From positions 902,837 through 966,836 of the forward strand of contig JAKVOO010000001.1 of the NCBI GenBank assembly GCA_022482735.1: a DNA stretch of 64,000 bases. Reading direction: 5' to 3'. The notes under the pieces were generated by a model, which saw nothing but the letters and a program-made list of their open reading frames with translations, was not told the DNA's origin and ran no database searches. This DNA is from Bacilli bacterium (GTDB lineage: Bacteria; Bacillota_I; Bacilli_A; RFN20; CAG-826). This document shows positions 55,680 to 64,000 of this stretch, one piece after another. Numbering within the stretch: the stretch's first letter is position 1; each line of letters starts with the position of its first letter. A program made the position numbers and the translations under genes.

Positions 55680-56832
55680 ACAGGTTTTTTAAGAAATACT
55701 TTTTTTGTTCTTCTAAGCAGTTGAGCAGTTTGTTTTCAACGTCAATTATCTTGATGATTTGTTTTTCACAATTCACTATCTTTTCTTGAATTTCTTTGGG
55801 TGCAATAAGCAATTTGAAATTCTTAATGCTTTCGTAATAAAGATGGATAATTGTACTTCCTTGAGCAAATCTTGCCAGTTGTTTTCGATACTCGAAATTT
55901 ATAAGTAGACTTAAATAATCGCAATTAAAGCCTTCGTTCAAAGCAATGAAAAACATATCGCCTCCAAGAGATATATCCACAATCGATAGAGATGCCGGAG
56001 AAATTAAAGATAATGAATCAACTGTTGTGGAAGACGGAAACAAAAGATCATTTCCCTTACTTTTCGATGATATTTGTTTTTTTGTATGGCCAACAATGTC
56101 TTGAATAATTAGTGAGTAGTCAGTAAATAATTGTCCATAAATAATCGCTGGATATCCTTTAGAGGACATTTCGTCCCAGGATAAGGAATCGCAAGAATAA
56201 TAAGTTCCAATTTCATCAATACAGAATTCTTGTCCGCCTCCATCATTCATGCATTCAAATAGCGGTTTCATTAGCGATTTATAAGCACTAATGATTTTGT
56301 TTTGAACCACAATTCGTTCATCAATTAACGATAAAAATAGGGCAGTTTTCTTTTGCTCTTCTAAAGGAACTATTGCGATTTTCTTTTTAAGCATCCACCC
56401 TTTATCCCCTCGTGGCATTTTTGATCCTTTAGCATTTAGCATTATGTAATTGATAAACTTTTCGTTAGCCAAACAATAGAAGAAATAAAGCGGAAAAACT
56501 TTCTTGGGTTGGAAAACTAAAACGTCAGAGCTTGCACAGCCATCAAAAGCAGCAAAAAATACCTTTTTTAAGTATGGACGAATGTTTGCTACAAGAGTAT
56601 CGCCTCTCTTGAAATATGTCCCTTTTATTGGGATGTTTTCTGAGAATTTCTTACAACCTCCAAAGTCAGAAATTAAATTCTCAGTGCTAATGTAAAGTGT
56701 TTTTGGGAAAACTTTAGTAGTTTTTCTTAAGCCAGAAACGTCACTAATAATCGGCATTGAGATTAATCCAGTTCCAAATCTCAAATTAGGAACATTAGCG
56801 ACTTTCTTGTCTTTAGAATTCTCATTACTCAT
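55672..56832 (-). CDS. hsdS: type I restriction specificity subunit HsdS (expressed copy)
   Basis: The 386-residue subunit begins MSNENSKDKKVANVPNLRF, overlaps the end of hsdM by four bases and thus is the expressed copy. It has TRD1, the conserved helix LFLSLIDERIVVQNKIISA, TRD2 and the C-terminal helix ending FLKNLFI. It converges with the inverted hsdS, overlapping it by eight bases at their shared TTTATATAA end. It determines the DNA target of the HsdRMS complex. Confidence 0.87.
   Translation of the reverse strand: MSNENSKDKKVANVPNLRFGTGLISMPIISDVSGLRKTTKVFPKTLYISTENLISDFGGCKKFSENIPIKGTYFKRGDTLVANIRPYLKKVFFAAFDGCASSDVLVFQPKKVFPLYFFYCLANEKFINYIMLNAKGSKMPRGDKGWMLKKKIAIVPLEEQKKTALFLSLIDERIVVQNKIISAYKSLMKPLFECMNDGGGQEFCIDEIGTYYSCDSLSWDEMSSKGYPAIIYGQLFTDYSLIIQDIVGHTKKQISSKSKGNDLLFPSSTTVDSLSLISPASLSIVDISLGGDMFFIALNEGFNCDYLSLLINFEYRKQLARFAQGSTIIHLYYESIKNFKLLIAPKEIQEKIVNCEKQIIKIIDVENKLLNCLEEQKKYFLKNLFI
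56289..56307 (-). repeat. hsdS inverted repeat 2, right copy
   Basis: Partner of 55053-55071 in the central conserved region of the expressed hsdS. Recombination between these two would swap only the second recognition domain. Confidence 0.85.
56776..56797 (-). repeat. hsdS inverted repeat 1, right copy
   Basis: Partner of 54515-54536, near the 5' end of the expressed hsdS. Recombination here would exchange both recognition domains and leave the start codon in place. Confidence 0.85.
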
Positions 56833-58397
56833 AAGCCAAGTTCCTTCATATACTTGTCTATTTCCTTGTCAAGTTCATCGCGCTTTGATTCAAGCTCTTT
56901 GATTTCGGCCAGAACAGCGTGGATATCAATAGGCTCTTCCTCTTCAAAGGTATCAACATATCTAGGAATATTGAGGTTGTATTCGTTTTCTTTGATTTCC
57001 TCAAGTGTTGCCACGTGCATAAACTTGTCGATGTTTTTGCGATCTTTATAAGAATCAAGAATTCTTTGGATATCTTCTTCCCTAAGGTAATTCTGATTTT
57101 TTCCATTTTCAAAATATTTAGAAGCGTCTATGAAAACAATGTTCTCAGGATTCGTTCTGCATTTCTTTAATACCAAAATACACGTCGGAATGCTTGTTCC
57201 AAAGAATAGATTTGCAGGAAGCCCGATAACAGCATCTAGATAATTGTAGTCTTTGATTATTTTCGTTCGAATAACGCCTTCAGAGGAGCCTCTAAACAAA
57301 ACGCCATGTGGCAGAACCACCGCTAATGTTCCGCTATCTGAAAGATGATAAATCATATGTTCCACAAATGCGTAATCAGCTTTAGAAGAAGGAGCGTATT
57401 TGCCATCATAGCCATTGAAACGAGAGTCCTCTTCTTTTCCAGCTGGCTCCCATTTCGCGGAATATGGTGGATTAGCCACTACTGCATCGAATTTTAAAGG
57501 TTTATGTCTTTCCGCTGGCTTTTCCAAGGTATCGTCATTGGCTATGTCAAACTTCTCGTAGTCAACCCCGTGTAGAAGCATATTCATTCTGGCCAAGTTA
57601 TAAGTCGTTGTGACCATTTCTTGCCCATAGATTTTTAAGGCTTGTGGGTTTGCAACATTGCTTCTAACTCTTAAAAGAAGGGAGCCGGAACCACATGTTG
57701 GATCGTAAACAGTTTTTAAGTTATTATTTTCCAAGGTAACAATTCTTGCCAACAATTCAGATACTTGGGCAGGAGTATAGAACTCTCCAGCCTTTTTGCC
57801 AGCACTCGCTGCGAACTTGCCAATAAGGTATTCGTAAGCATGCCCAAGCACATCGAAATTGGTTTCAGACAAGTCAAGATTAAGGTCATTGATTTTAAGG
57901 ATTATCTTCCCGATGAGTTTACTTCTTTCGGCCTCACCCTTCCCTAATTTGTTGTTATCTAAATCCATGTCTTCAAATAGATCAGCGAAATCCTTTTGAG
58001 ATTCAGCTCCAATCGTTGATGAGGTAATGGCCTTAATACCTTCTTTGAGATCTTCGACCGTAAAGTGATTAATGTTTATTTTTTCTACGAAACTCTCAAA
58101 AAGGAATGATGGGTCTAAGAAATATCCAATCGTCCTAATTGACAGCTCTTTAATATCGTCTCTCATGCTTGTGTCTTTCCAAGCAGAATCAAAAGTCAGC
58201 CCATCATCTTTGAGTTCATCGTTGATGGTTTTCACAATCTTGTTTGACAAGAATTTATAGAAAATTAGGCCAAGAATATAGTTTTTGAACTCACTGGCTT
58301 CCATTGAGCCTCTGAGCTCATTCGCCATCGCCCACAGTTTTGTGTCAACTTCGCCTTGTTGCCTTGCTAGCAACTCGTCTTTATCAATTTCTGGCAT
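56829..58397 (-). CDS. hsdM: type I restriction modification DNA methyltransferase HsdM
   Basis: A 522-residue N6-adenine methyltransferase with the HsdM N-terminal helical domain (LWAMANELRGSMEASEFKNYI), S-adenosylmethionine motif I DPTCGSGS (232-239) and the catalytic NPPY (309-312). A C-terminal coiled coil (ELESKRDELDKEIDKYMKEL) contacts HsdS in the family. It lies 11 bases after hsdR. Confidence 0.95.
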   Translation of the reverse strand: MPEIDKDELLARQQGEVDTKLWAMANELRGSMEASEFKNYILGLIFYKFLSNKIVKTINDELKDDGLTFDSAWKDTSMRDDIKELSIRTIGYFLDPSFLFESFVEKININHFTVEDLKEGIKAITSSTIGAESQKDFADLFEDMDLDNNKLGKGEAERSKLIGKIILKINDLNLDLSETNFDVLGHAYEYLIGKFAASAGKKAGEFYTPAQVSELLARIVTLENNNLKTVYDPTCGSGSLLLRVRSNVANPQALKIYGQEMVTTTYNLARMNMLLHGVDYEKFDIANDDTLEKPAERHKPLKFDAVVANPPYSAKWEPAGKEEDSRFNGYDGKYAPSSKADYAFVEHMIYHLSDSGTLAVVLPHGVLFRGSSEGVIRTKIIKDYNYLDAVIGLPANLFFGTSIPTCILVLKKCRTNPENIVFIDASKYFENGKNQNYLREEDIQRILDSYKDRKNIDKFMHVATLEEIKENEYNLNIPRYVDTFEEEEPIDIHAVLAEIKELESKRDELDKEIDKYMKELGL

Positions 58398-58408
58398 AAT
58401 TTAACCTC

Positions 58409-61249
58409 CTAGTTATGCATGGAATATTTATCAGCAATTTCGATGATGTGGTTTTTGATTTCTTCCATCAGTTCGTTGGTCGCTTTAATTGGATTTAGAT
58501 CAGGATGTTTCTCTCTATACCTTTCCTTTACTCTCTTGTTTAGCAACGATTTGATATCGGTATAGTCAATCGTCATAAAGTAGTCGTATCTGTTGAGAAG
58601 TTTTTCAAGAGCTTCGTAGGAAATGAGCAAATCATCCGATATTGTTGACAAAGTTTCTTTTCGTTTTTCTTCAATATATTTTGCTAATTCATCATCTACC
58701 GACGCTCCCTCGGCAAGAGTTGGGAACACGTTCGTTATAAACGATTCCAACAATTCTCTTTTACTAACCAATATTGGATCAGTGGATCTTCGAAGAATAT
58801 TAATAATCGCCGATATGTCAACCTTGGTTCCTCCGACCGTTCCAAGTTTCCTAAGCAGATTCAGAATGTAATCTACATCTACCTTATCGGTTTGAACCAA
58901 TTCAATGTCAAACGTGACCTCACCAATAACAGAAACCTTCTCAGGATGCTTCTTAAAATCGTTATAGATTTCCAAATACCTTGATTTAAATGAATTGTAT
59001 TCGTCTGGAGTAATATCATCCTTCAATGTAATTGGGAAAGAAAATTCGCAAAAGTTTTGAAGGCAGATTAAATATCTCGCTACTTTCCTGAATCTATTTA
59101 CAAATTCAATCTTTGCTGTATCGCCTTCAAGAGAGTCGACGTCATCAGGCGTTATTGTGTATGAACGCAAATTCTTTAAAGTGTCTCTAAATAGGTCTAG
59201 ATACTCCTCAAATGATTTCATGAGGACAATTCCGTGGTCTTCTTGAGAATATAATGCCACTGCTTTCTCAACGTCTTTAGGAGTTGTGCGGTAGCAGATA
59301 ATGTTTCCAAATTGTTTTGCTGAGCAATCAAGTCTGTTCGTCCTTGAAAAAGCTTGGATTAATCCATGGTATTTAAGTGACTTGTCTAAGAACAATGCGT
59401 TGATTCGTTTTGAGTCAAAACCGGTCAGCATCATGTTAACAACAAGAATCAATTCAACCTTGCCTTCCCTAAATGCGTCTCTTACATCCTCAAAATACTC
59501 TGAGCAGTTGGCAATCGAATAGTTTTTCCCAACCACTTTTGAATAGTCGTCCATTACGTATTGAAGCGATTGCTGAGCCAGCCTTTCGTTTGTTCCTACT
59601 TCTTCGGTGTCAATGCTGTTTGGCGAGTAGGTAAATATTGTGGCAATCTTTATTTTCTGGTTCTCTTCAAGTGCTTCGTTTTGTTTCTTTAACTCATCAT
59701 AATATTTCATCAATAAATCGATGCTTGAGACGGCAAATATCGCGTTGTACTTTCTGTTGACGGTAAGCTTATCAAAATTATCTATAATGTGCTTTGATAT
59801 ATTAGTTATTCTTGTTGGAGAATTAATAAGCTCGTCTTCGTCGATTGCTTCCACTTGTTCGTCTTTTCCAACCTTTGTGACGATATCAATTGTTTTGAAA
59901 TACTGAACATTAAAACCCAATACCATGTGGGCGTTAATCGCATCTTTGATTTTATATGAATGAACAGGCTTCCCACCAAATATTGCTTCAGTAGTCAATC
60001 CAGTTGCATTCATGTTTTCGGCAAAAATTGGCGTTCCTGTAAAACCGAACATCTGAGCAGAAGGGAAAGCTCTCAAAATATGCTTTCTCATTTCACCGAA
60101 ATTACTTCTGTGGCATTCATCAATAATGAAGATTGTTGTGTCTTTATTTTTTTCAACTGTCGATTCAAATCTAGGATTCGTACATAGATTAGACATTTTT
60201 TGGATGGTTGTTGTAATCATCTTCACTGATGAATCCCCGAAAAATTTATTCAGTTTTCTTGAATCGCCGACATTTACAACAGCGTCTTTTTCAAACGAGT
60301 TAAAATTTCTTACTGTTTGTCTATCCAAATCTCTTCTATCAACAAGAAAAACAACCTTTGAGAACTTTCCTGTATCTCGGAGACACTGAGCCAACTTAAA
60401 ACTTGTTAAGGTTTTTCCACTTCCAGTTGTGTGCCATACGAATCCGTTGTTTTTTGTATTCAGGGCTCTATCGACTAGGTTTTCAACAGCCCAGATTTGA
60501 TATGGCCTAAGAATCATTAAATCACGCTCGGTTTGATTGATGACAATATAATTTGAGATGGTTCTACAAATATTGCATCGCGTCAGTCTATCCATCGCAA
60601 ATTCATTTAGTCTGTTGACCATCACATTGTTAGGATCGGACCAAGTAAAAACATTCTCTTTTTTGAATGCTCTATCGCTGTTGGCAAAATATTTGGTCAT
60701 GGAACCATTTGAAATAATGAAGAATTGGATATATTTGAATATTCCTTTATAAACAGTCCTTCTATATCTTTCAATTTGCCCAAACGCCTCTGCTAGGGTT
60801 ATACCATTTTTCTTTAATTCTATTTGAACCAAAGGAAGTCCGTTGACGAGAATCGTAACATCAAACCTCCCGGCAAATTCGTTTGTTTGGTTTATTTGAT
60901 GTGCCACTTGAACGATATTTCTGCACCAGTCGTTCTTCTCAAAAATCTTTATGTTTTTCTTTTCGCCATTGTCCATGGTTATGGTTTGCATCTGACGAAG
61001 ATTAATAGCGCATTTATATACCGTATTGTATTTTTCCAGTTCGTTAACGAATCGCCTAAACTCAGTATCGCTTAGACATATTCCATTAAGTCTATCTATT
61101 TGTTTTCGTAAATTCTTATATAAAGAAGAATCGTCGTGAACGCTTACAAAAGCATCCTCAGATTCCGAGGAATGAAATTGTTGACGAAGCTGTTTTATTA
61201 ACTCGTTTTCAAGTTCTAATTCGGTTTGTTCGCCGGTTATGTTAGGCAT
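58409..61249 (-). CDS. hsdR: type I restriction endonuclease subunit HsdR
   Basis: A 946-residue motor-nuclease: N-terminal PD-(D/E)XK nuclease with Asp130 and Glu144-x-Lys146, translocase Walker A TGSGKT (275-280), DECH box (377-380) and later SF2 motifs (MMLTGFDSKRINALFLDK, IQAFSRTNR). Lengths and motifs look complete, so restriction activity is likely. It follows the XRE-type regulator by one base and starts the hsdR-hsdM-hsdS order. Confidence 0.95.
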   Translation of the reverse strand: MPNITGEQTELELENELIKQLRQQFHSSESEDAFVSVHDDSSLYKNLRKQIDRLNGICLSDTEFRRFVNELEKYNTVYKCAINLRQMQTITMDNGEKKNIKIFEKNDWCRNIVQVAHQINQTNEFAGRFDVTILVNGLPLVQIELKKNGITLAEAFGQIERYRRTVYKGIFKYIQFFIISNGSMTKYFANSDRAFKKENVFTWSDPNNVMVNRLNEFAMDRLTRCNICRTISNYIVINQTERDLMILRPYQIWAVENLVDRALNTKNNGFVWHTTGSGKTLTSFKLAQCLRDTGKFSKVVFLVDRRDLDRQTVRNFNSFEKDAVVNVGDSRKLNKFFGDSSVKMITTTIQKMSNLCTNPRFESTVEKNKDTTIFIIDECHRSNFGEMRKHILRAFPSAQMFGFTGTPIFAENMNATGLTTEAIFGGKPVHSYKIKDAINAHMVLGFNVQYFKTIDIVTKVGKDEQVEAIDEDELINSPTRITNISKHIIDNFDKLTVNRKYNAIFAVSSIDLLMKYYDELKKQNEALEENQKIKIATIFTYSPNSIDTEEVGTNERLAQQSLQYVMDDYSKVVGKNYSIANCSEYFEDVRDAFREGKVELILVVNMMLTGFDSKRINALFLDKSLKYHGLIQAFSRTNRLDCSAKQFGNIICYRTTPKDVEKAVALYSQEDHGIVLMKSFEEYLDLFRDTLKNLRSYTITPDDVDSLEGDTAKIEFVNRFRKVARYLICLQNFCEFSFPITLKDDITPDEYNSFKSRYLEIYNDFKKHPEKVSVIGEVTFDIELVQTDKVDVDYILNLLRKLGTVGGTKVDISAIINILRRSTDPILVSKRELLESFITNVFPTLAEGASVDDELAKYIEEKRKETLSTISDDLLISYEALEKLLNRYDYFMTIDYTDIKSLLNKRVKERYREKHPDLNPIKATNELMEEIKNHIIEIADKYSMHN

Positions 61250-61250
61250 C

Positions 61251-61442
61251 TTATTTGTCCTCCACTATTCCGTTTTCGACAAATAATTTCATTAGAGCGC
61301 GCTTTGCTTTCATGGTTGGTTCAAAATGTCCGTTTTCCCAACGATTAATTGAAACGTAAGATACGCCAATCATCTTGGCTAATTCCGTCTGTGTGATTAA
61401 AAGTTTTTGTCTTAAAAAATGTATTTGTTCTGACCAAATCAT
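61251..61442 (-). CDS. XRE-family helix-turn-helix regulator of the restriction operon
   Basis: A 63-residue single-domain regulator (ITQTELAKMIGVSYVSINRWENGHFEPT). It is the first gene of the restriction operon, ending one base before hsdR. A palindrome 35 bases upstream of its start is a likely binding site. It resembles controller proteins that time restriction gene expression, though those are best known in type II systems. Confidence 0.85.
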   Translation of the reverse strand: MIWSEQIHFLRQKLLITQTELAKMIGVSYVSINRWENGHFEPTMKAKRALMKLFVENGIVEDK

Positions 61443-61476
61443 ATTAATTTTGCCCTTATTAATAAATATATCACTT

Positions 61477-61496
61477 TTATATCTGCAAAGATATAA
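61477..61496. promoter_or_regulatory. operator-like palindrome upstream of the restriction operon
   Basis: TTATATCT-GCAA-AGATATAA is a perfect inverted repeat lying in the probable promoter of the XRE gene. Confidence 0.55.
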
Positions 61497-61876
61497 TTTA
61501 AGAAAAAATGTTCAAATAGCAATAAAAACTGATATTCTTTGACTTTTTTTGACCCACCAAAACTAGTGCATTCAAGAAAAGTAAAAATCGACTACGATGA
61601 GTCTTCTCAAACAATTGCTATTACGATATTTTTTAATGTGCCAAAGTAAACTGTCTTATGGCGTCAAAAACTATTTTTTATCGTCCAAATATTTCATTGA
61701 AAAAATATTGGCCAGAATATATATAATTATTTATTTGATAATAAGCAATTCAAATATCGATATAAATAAACTATTTTAAAAAGTATGACCATATATTTAT
61801 TATACTCTTCATCTTGTTATCCTCTATTGACATAAAACAAATGAATGCTATGGTATCTGCACTAGCCATATTGCTT
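61497..61876. other. intergenic region without recognised gene
   Basis: Very AT-rich. Short open frames exist (for example plus strand 61597-61779) but have no ribosome binding site or recognisable product. Nothing else is seen. Confidence 0.4.
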
Positions 61877-62626
61877 TCATTTGATTTTGCTATCTAAATA
61901 TTCCTCAGCGGTTTCCTTATCTACTCCCATTTCTTCTAATCCATTGATCATAACGCGACGATAGTCAATACTTACCGGACTGATATCAATAAAACGATCC
62001 TTGTTCGTAAATGTAACTGTTTTAATTCCATCTATTTCGCCTAGAGAAATTTCATATTTATACCAATTTCCTTCACATTTTTTAATGTGGTTATATTGCG
62101 CTTTTGATATTAAATAAGCTCTTCCATAAGTTTTTCCTTGTTTGTCCTTGTCCAAAAAGGCGACGGAACCACCCCAAACACTCGATAATTTAGCAAAATA
62201 TAATTCATATGGGATTTCCGTATTTTTAATATCGCGGGGATGAGTTTTGTCAGAACAAATATTCCGAGGGTTTGCTGAGATATTAAATTTTGAAGAACCA
62301 TTACCAGTTAAATAGCACATAAATCTTTCTAAGCAAAGATTGCTTCCATAGCAAACGTACCAAACCAAATCGTTGGAATTAGACTTTATTGATTCCATTA
62401 GCATAAGGAACCCATTTTCAAAAGCACTCGGATATTCAAACATTTTTTCCTTATCGAATTTGTCAAATTTAATGGTTAAAGAATCACTAAAAATATCGAT
62501 TATTTTTCCATGGCCAAACGCTTTATGAGTAACTTCCATTCCAATGGTAATTTTTGAATAATCACTTTTTGTTTGGTCCTTTTCAATATAATGTCGTATA
62601 AAGGAGTTTGGTTCATCGTTTGTCAT
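61877..62626 (-). CDS. gamma-glutamylcyclotransferase-like protein with N-terminal tudor-like domain
   Basis: A 249-residue protein in two parts. Residues about 26-65 (GMEVTHKAFGHGKIIDIFSD then LTIKFD) resemble the small beta-barrel found at the C-terminus of PcrA/UvrD helicases. From about 88 the YGSNL signature (WYVCYGSNLCLERF) and GRAYLISKAQYNHIKKCEGN identify a GGCT/AIG2-like fold, which in family members binds glutamyl or amide substrates. The function of the combination is unknown. It sits beside the restriction system and may be defence-linked. Confidence 0.65.
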   Translation of the reverse strand: MTNDEPNSFIRHYIEKDQTKSDYSKITIGMEVTHKAFGHGKIIDIFSDSLTIKFDKFDKEKMFEYPSAFENGFLMLMESIKSNSNDLVWYVCYGSNLCLERFMCYLTGNGSSKFNISANPRNICSDKTHPRDIKNTEIPYELYFAKLSSVWGGSVAFLDKDKQGKTYGRAYLISKAQYNHIKKCEGNWYKYEISLGEIDGIKTVTFTNKDRFIDISPVSIDYRRVMINGLEEMGVDKETAEEYLDSKIK

Positions 62627-62650
62627 AATTACCTCCGTAACCCAAAGAAA

Positions 62651-63157
62651 TCAGTCATTAAAATTTTTGAAGTTTTCGGCCTGATTCAAAACCTTGATGT
62701 ACACATTTTTGAACATCATTGGCGGGCATTCGTTCTTGTTCCGCAGCCTGATGATGTCGGATTGGAGACTGGACTTGATATTGCTATTGGATGACCTGTC
62801 GGTATATTTGGCTCTGTCGTCCTTCGTCGCTTTTACTTTCTTAGCCAGTTCAATGATTACGTAATCATATTTAAAGCCGTATTTATCCCTGATGGCCTTG
62901 AGAATGTCACAGAGCGCCTTCTCCTCGAACATGATGCCCATATCTTAAAAGTCATTGTCATCTTCTTGGAGGTCATCCAGTATCTTTTTAGCCTCTTCAC
63001 TCAGCAAATCGATGAACTTATTGATCTCGTCGTCGTTGGAAATCAGGATGGCTCCGTCTCGCTTGCTATATTTGTAGACCAAGTTCTTCATCTTCTTTGA
63101 GAATTCTTCGGCCTTATATTTGTAATTTTTATTTTTTCTTGGAGTTGTTTCAATCAT
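62651..63157 (-). pseudogene. C-terminal remnant of a second HsdR
   Basis: Two pieces in one frame, separated by a TAA at 62945-62947: the upstream part (RKNKNYKYKAEEFSKKMKNL) and the downstream part (FEEKALCDILKAIRDKYGF, QAENFKNFND) match the helical C-terminal domain of type I restriction subunits of a different family from the intact HsdR. The motor and nuclease are absent. It marks an earlier restriction system now lost. Confidence 0.65.
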
Positions 63158-63177
63158 TCATCCATAATACATCATCC

Positions 63178-63415
63178 AAATATGTTCCCAAAGTCGCACT
63201 TTTAGCAAAATTAATTGCAAAGGTGTTTATTTGCCTCAATTTTACTCCTAAAAGCCCTTATTCACAAAATACCCAGTGCCACCAGCATACCGTCAACAGG
63301 ACAATGGACTGCTTCTTTAGTACTAAAGCAACAACCGTCTCCACGTGCAAGGACAGTCTCTATTATTCAAATCGCACGTTAAATAAACATGTAAAGAGAA
63401 GAAACAAACGTATTA
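63178..63415. repeat. cassette-end repeat, copy B (both arms)
   Basis: The left 165 bases match copy A (53129-53294) and the right 95 match copy C (50345-50440), meeting at the core 63333-63347. The minus strand of the core reads His-Val-Glu-Thr-Val-Val-Ala, like the C-terminus of RlmCD-type methyltransferases. It separates the HsdR remnant from the HerA-type gene. Confidence 0.6.
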
Positions 63416-64000
63416 AAAATTAAAATCGTCTTGCTTTGATGATTCAAATAAACCATTTTCACCAAGCAGTTTTGGGTTATCAGAATTTGGTCTTTTCTTT
63501 TCTTCCACTTGTTCAACATACATAAATGTTGGCATTTGAAATGCGGTTCCAGAGACTATACATTCCCCTGGCGCTAGAATTGAAATAAAATTCAGTGAGT
63601 TTTCATCCATGTATGCCACCGCTTTTCTAATCATCTGAATATCTGAAGGGTTTACCAATTTATGGATAAAATAGTTGTGAAGTTGTGAAATTATCGTTTG
63701 TGAAATATCGCTCGGTCTTTGGCTGGCCAGCATTAAGTAAAGACCAAACTTTCGCCCTTCTTTAATTACTTTTTCAAATGTTTGAAGCACGCTGTCATGA
63801 GCCAAAATGTCATTTTTTGCATCATATAGAATGGAATGAGCTTCATCAACAACGATATTTATTATTTGTTTAACACCTTTTTCTTCTTTGCTTTCTTGAA
63901 GACGATTAAAAATATTTTCTGAAATTATAGAGGGAACGATTTCCTTCATATCTTTGTTTACATTGCCCAACTGGATTATGCAAACATTCTTTCCTTGAAA
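63413..64000 (-). CDS. HerA-type ATPase, C-terminal part, truncated by the window edge
   Basis: The frame is open to the right edge (FQGKNVCIIQLGNVNKDMK precedes the first internal Met candidate), so the N-terminus lies outside. What is visible is the C-terminal half of a HerA/DUF87 hexameric ATPase: Walker B NIVVDEAHSIL, EGRKFGLYLMLASQRPSDIS and SQLHNYFIHKLVNPSD. Such ATPases pair with SIR2, DUF4297 or other effectors in anti-phage systems, or with NurA. The partner would be beyond the window. Confidence 0.8.
   Translation of the reverse strand, partial: FQGKNVCIIQLGNVNKDMKEIVPSIISENIFNRLQESKEEKGVKQIINIVVDEAHSILYDAKNDILAHDSVLQTFEKVIKEGRKFGLYLMLASQRPSDISQTIISQLHNYFIHKLVNPSDIQMIRKAVAYMDENSLNFISILAPGECIVSGTAFQMPTFMYVEQVEEKKRPNSDNPKLLGENGLFESSKQDDFNF

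Noticed and set aside
61597-61779. 60-codon plus-strand ORF in the gap upstream of the restriction operon
   Set aside because: It has no ribosome binding site, very AT-driven composition and no resemblance to known proteins.
63097-63423. 108-codon plus-strand frame across repeat B
   Set aside because: It spans the hsdR remnant, repeat B and the start of the HerA gene region, and its sequence is not protein-like.
1-64000. Use of TGA as tryptophan, suggested by the Mollicutes-like features
   Set aside because: Conserved proteins read full length with the standard code, and tryptophans in conserved motifs are TGG.

Overview
The window is low-GC DNA from an anaerobic-type member of the Bacillota, most likely Bacilli close to Mollicutes and Erysipelotrichia. 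The reasons are the strong Shine-Dalgarno sites (AGGAGG type), the many Ser/Thr-rich lipoproteins, the Firmicute-style cre-like sites, and an MsmX/UgpC-type ATPase with long coiled-coil insertions of the kind seen in mycoplasmas. Genes read through with the standard code, so TGA is not tryptophan here. No tRNA, rRNA or CRISPR array was seen.

Left part (0.4-13.3 kb, minus strand): a CoA-disulfide reductase/rhodanese and a transglutaminase-like lipoprotein, then a compact ten-gene operon. A GntR/HutC-type repressor is followed by a BMP-family nucleoside ABC importer (lipoprotein, double ATPase, two permeases), an isochorismatase-type hydrolase, a PfkB kinase, a uridine-phosphorylase-family enzyme, a BtpA-family barrel and a solo TrpA-like lyase. 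A strong promoter, a perfect GntR operator and a near-consensus cre box precede it. It looks like import and catabolism of a nucleoside by an unfamiliar route.

Middle part (13.5-36.7 kb): a plant-polysaccharide locus. An LplABC-type importer, two beta-helix lipoproteins, an Ig-like lipoprotein, a GH127-like and a GH78-like cytoplasmic glycosidase are read leftward from an AraC-type regulator. Beside them lie rhaB-rhaA-rhaD, an MsmX-type ATPase and an RDD membrane protein, with a second AraC regulator divergent. Together they would bind and import rhamnose/arabinose-containing oligosaccharides, trim them inside the cell and feed rhamnose to glycolysis. Three of these genes (beta-helix lipoprotein, msmX, rhaB) each carry one single-base frameshift.

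Right part (36.7-64 kb): an accessory and defence region. It holds an AbiH gene overlapping a nuclease-SF1 helicase (Schlafen group 3/DUF2075) gene, two intact Fic genes with repeat-rich promoters plus a Fic remnant, a MATE exporter, TetR-linked small metabolic operons, a decayed winged-helix/PD-(D/E)XK cluster, a type I restriction system with two convergent hsdS genes sharing inverted repeats and a tyrosine recombinase, an hsdR remnant, and the C-terminal part of a HerA-type ATPase cut by the right edge. Three related sequences (about 50.4, 53.2 and 63.3 kb) bound successive cargo blocks and look like recombination ends resembling the 3' end of an rRNA m5U-methyltransferase gene.
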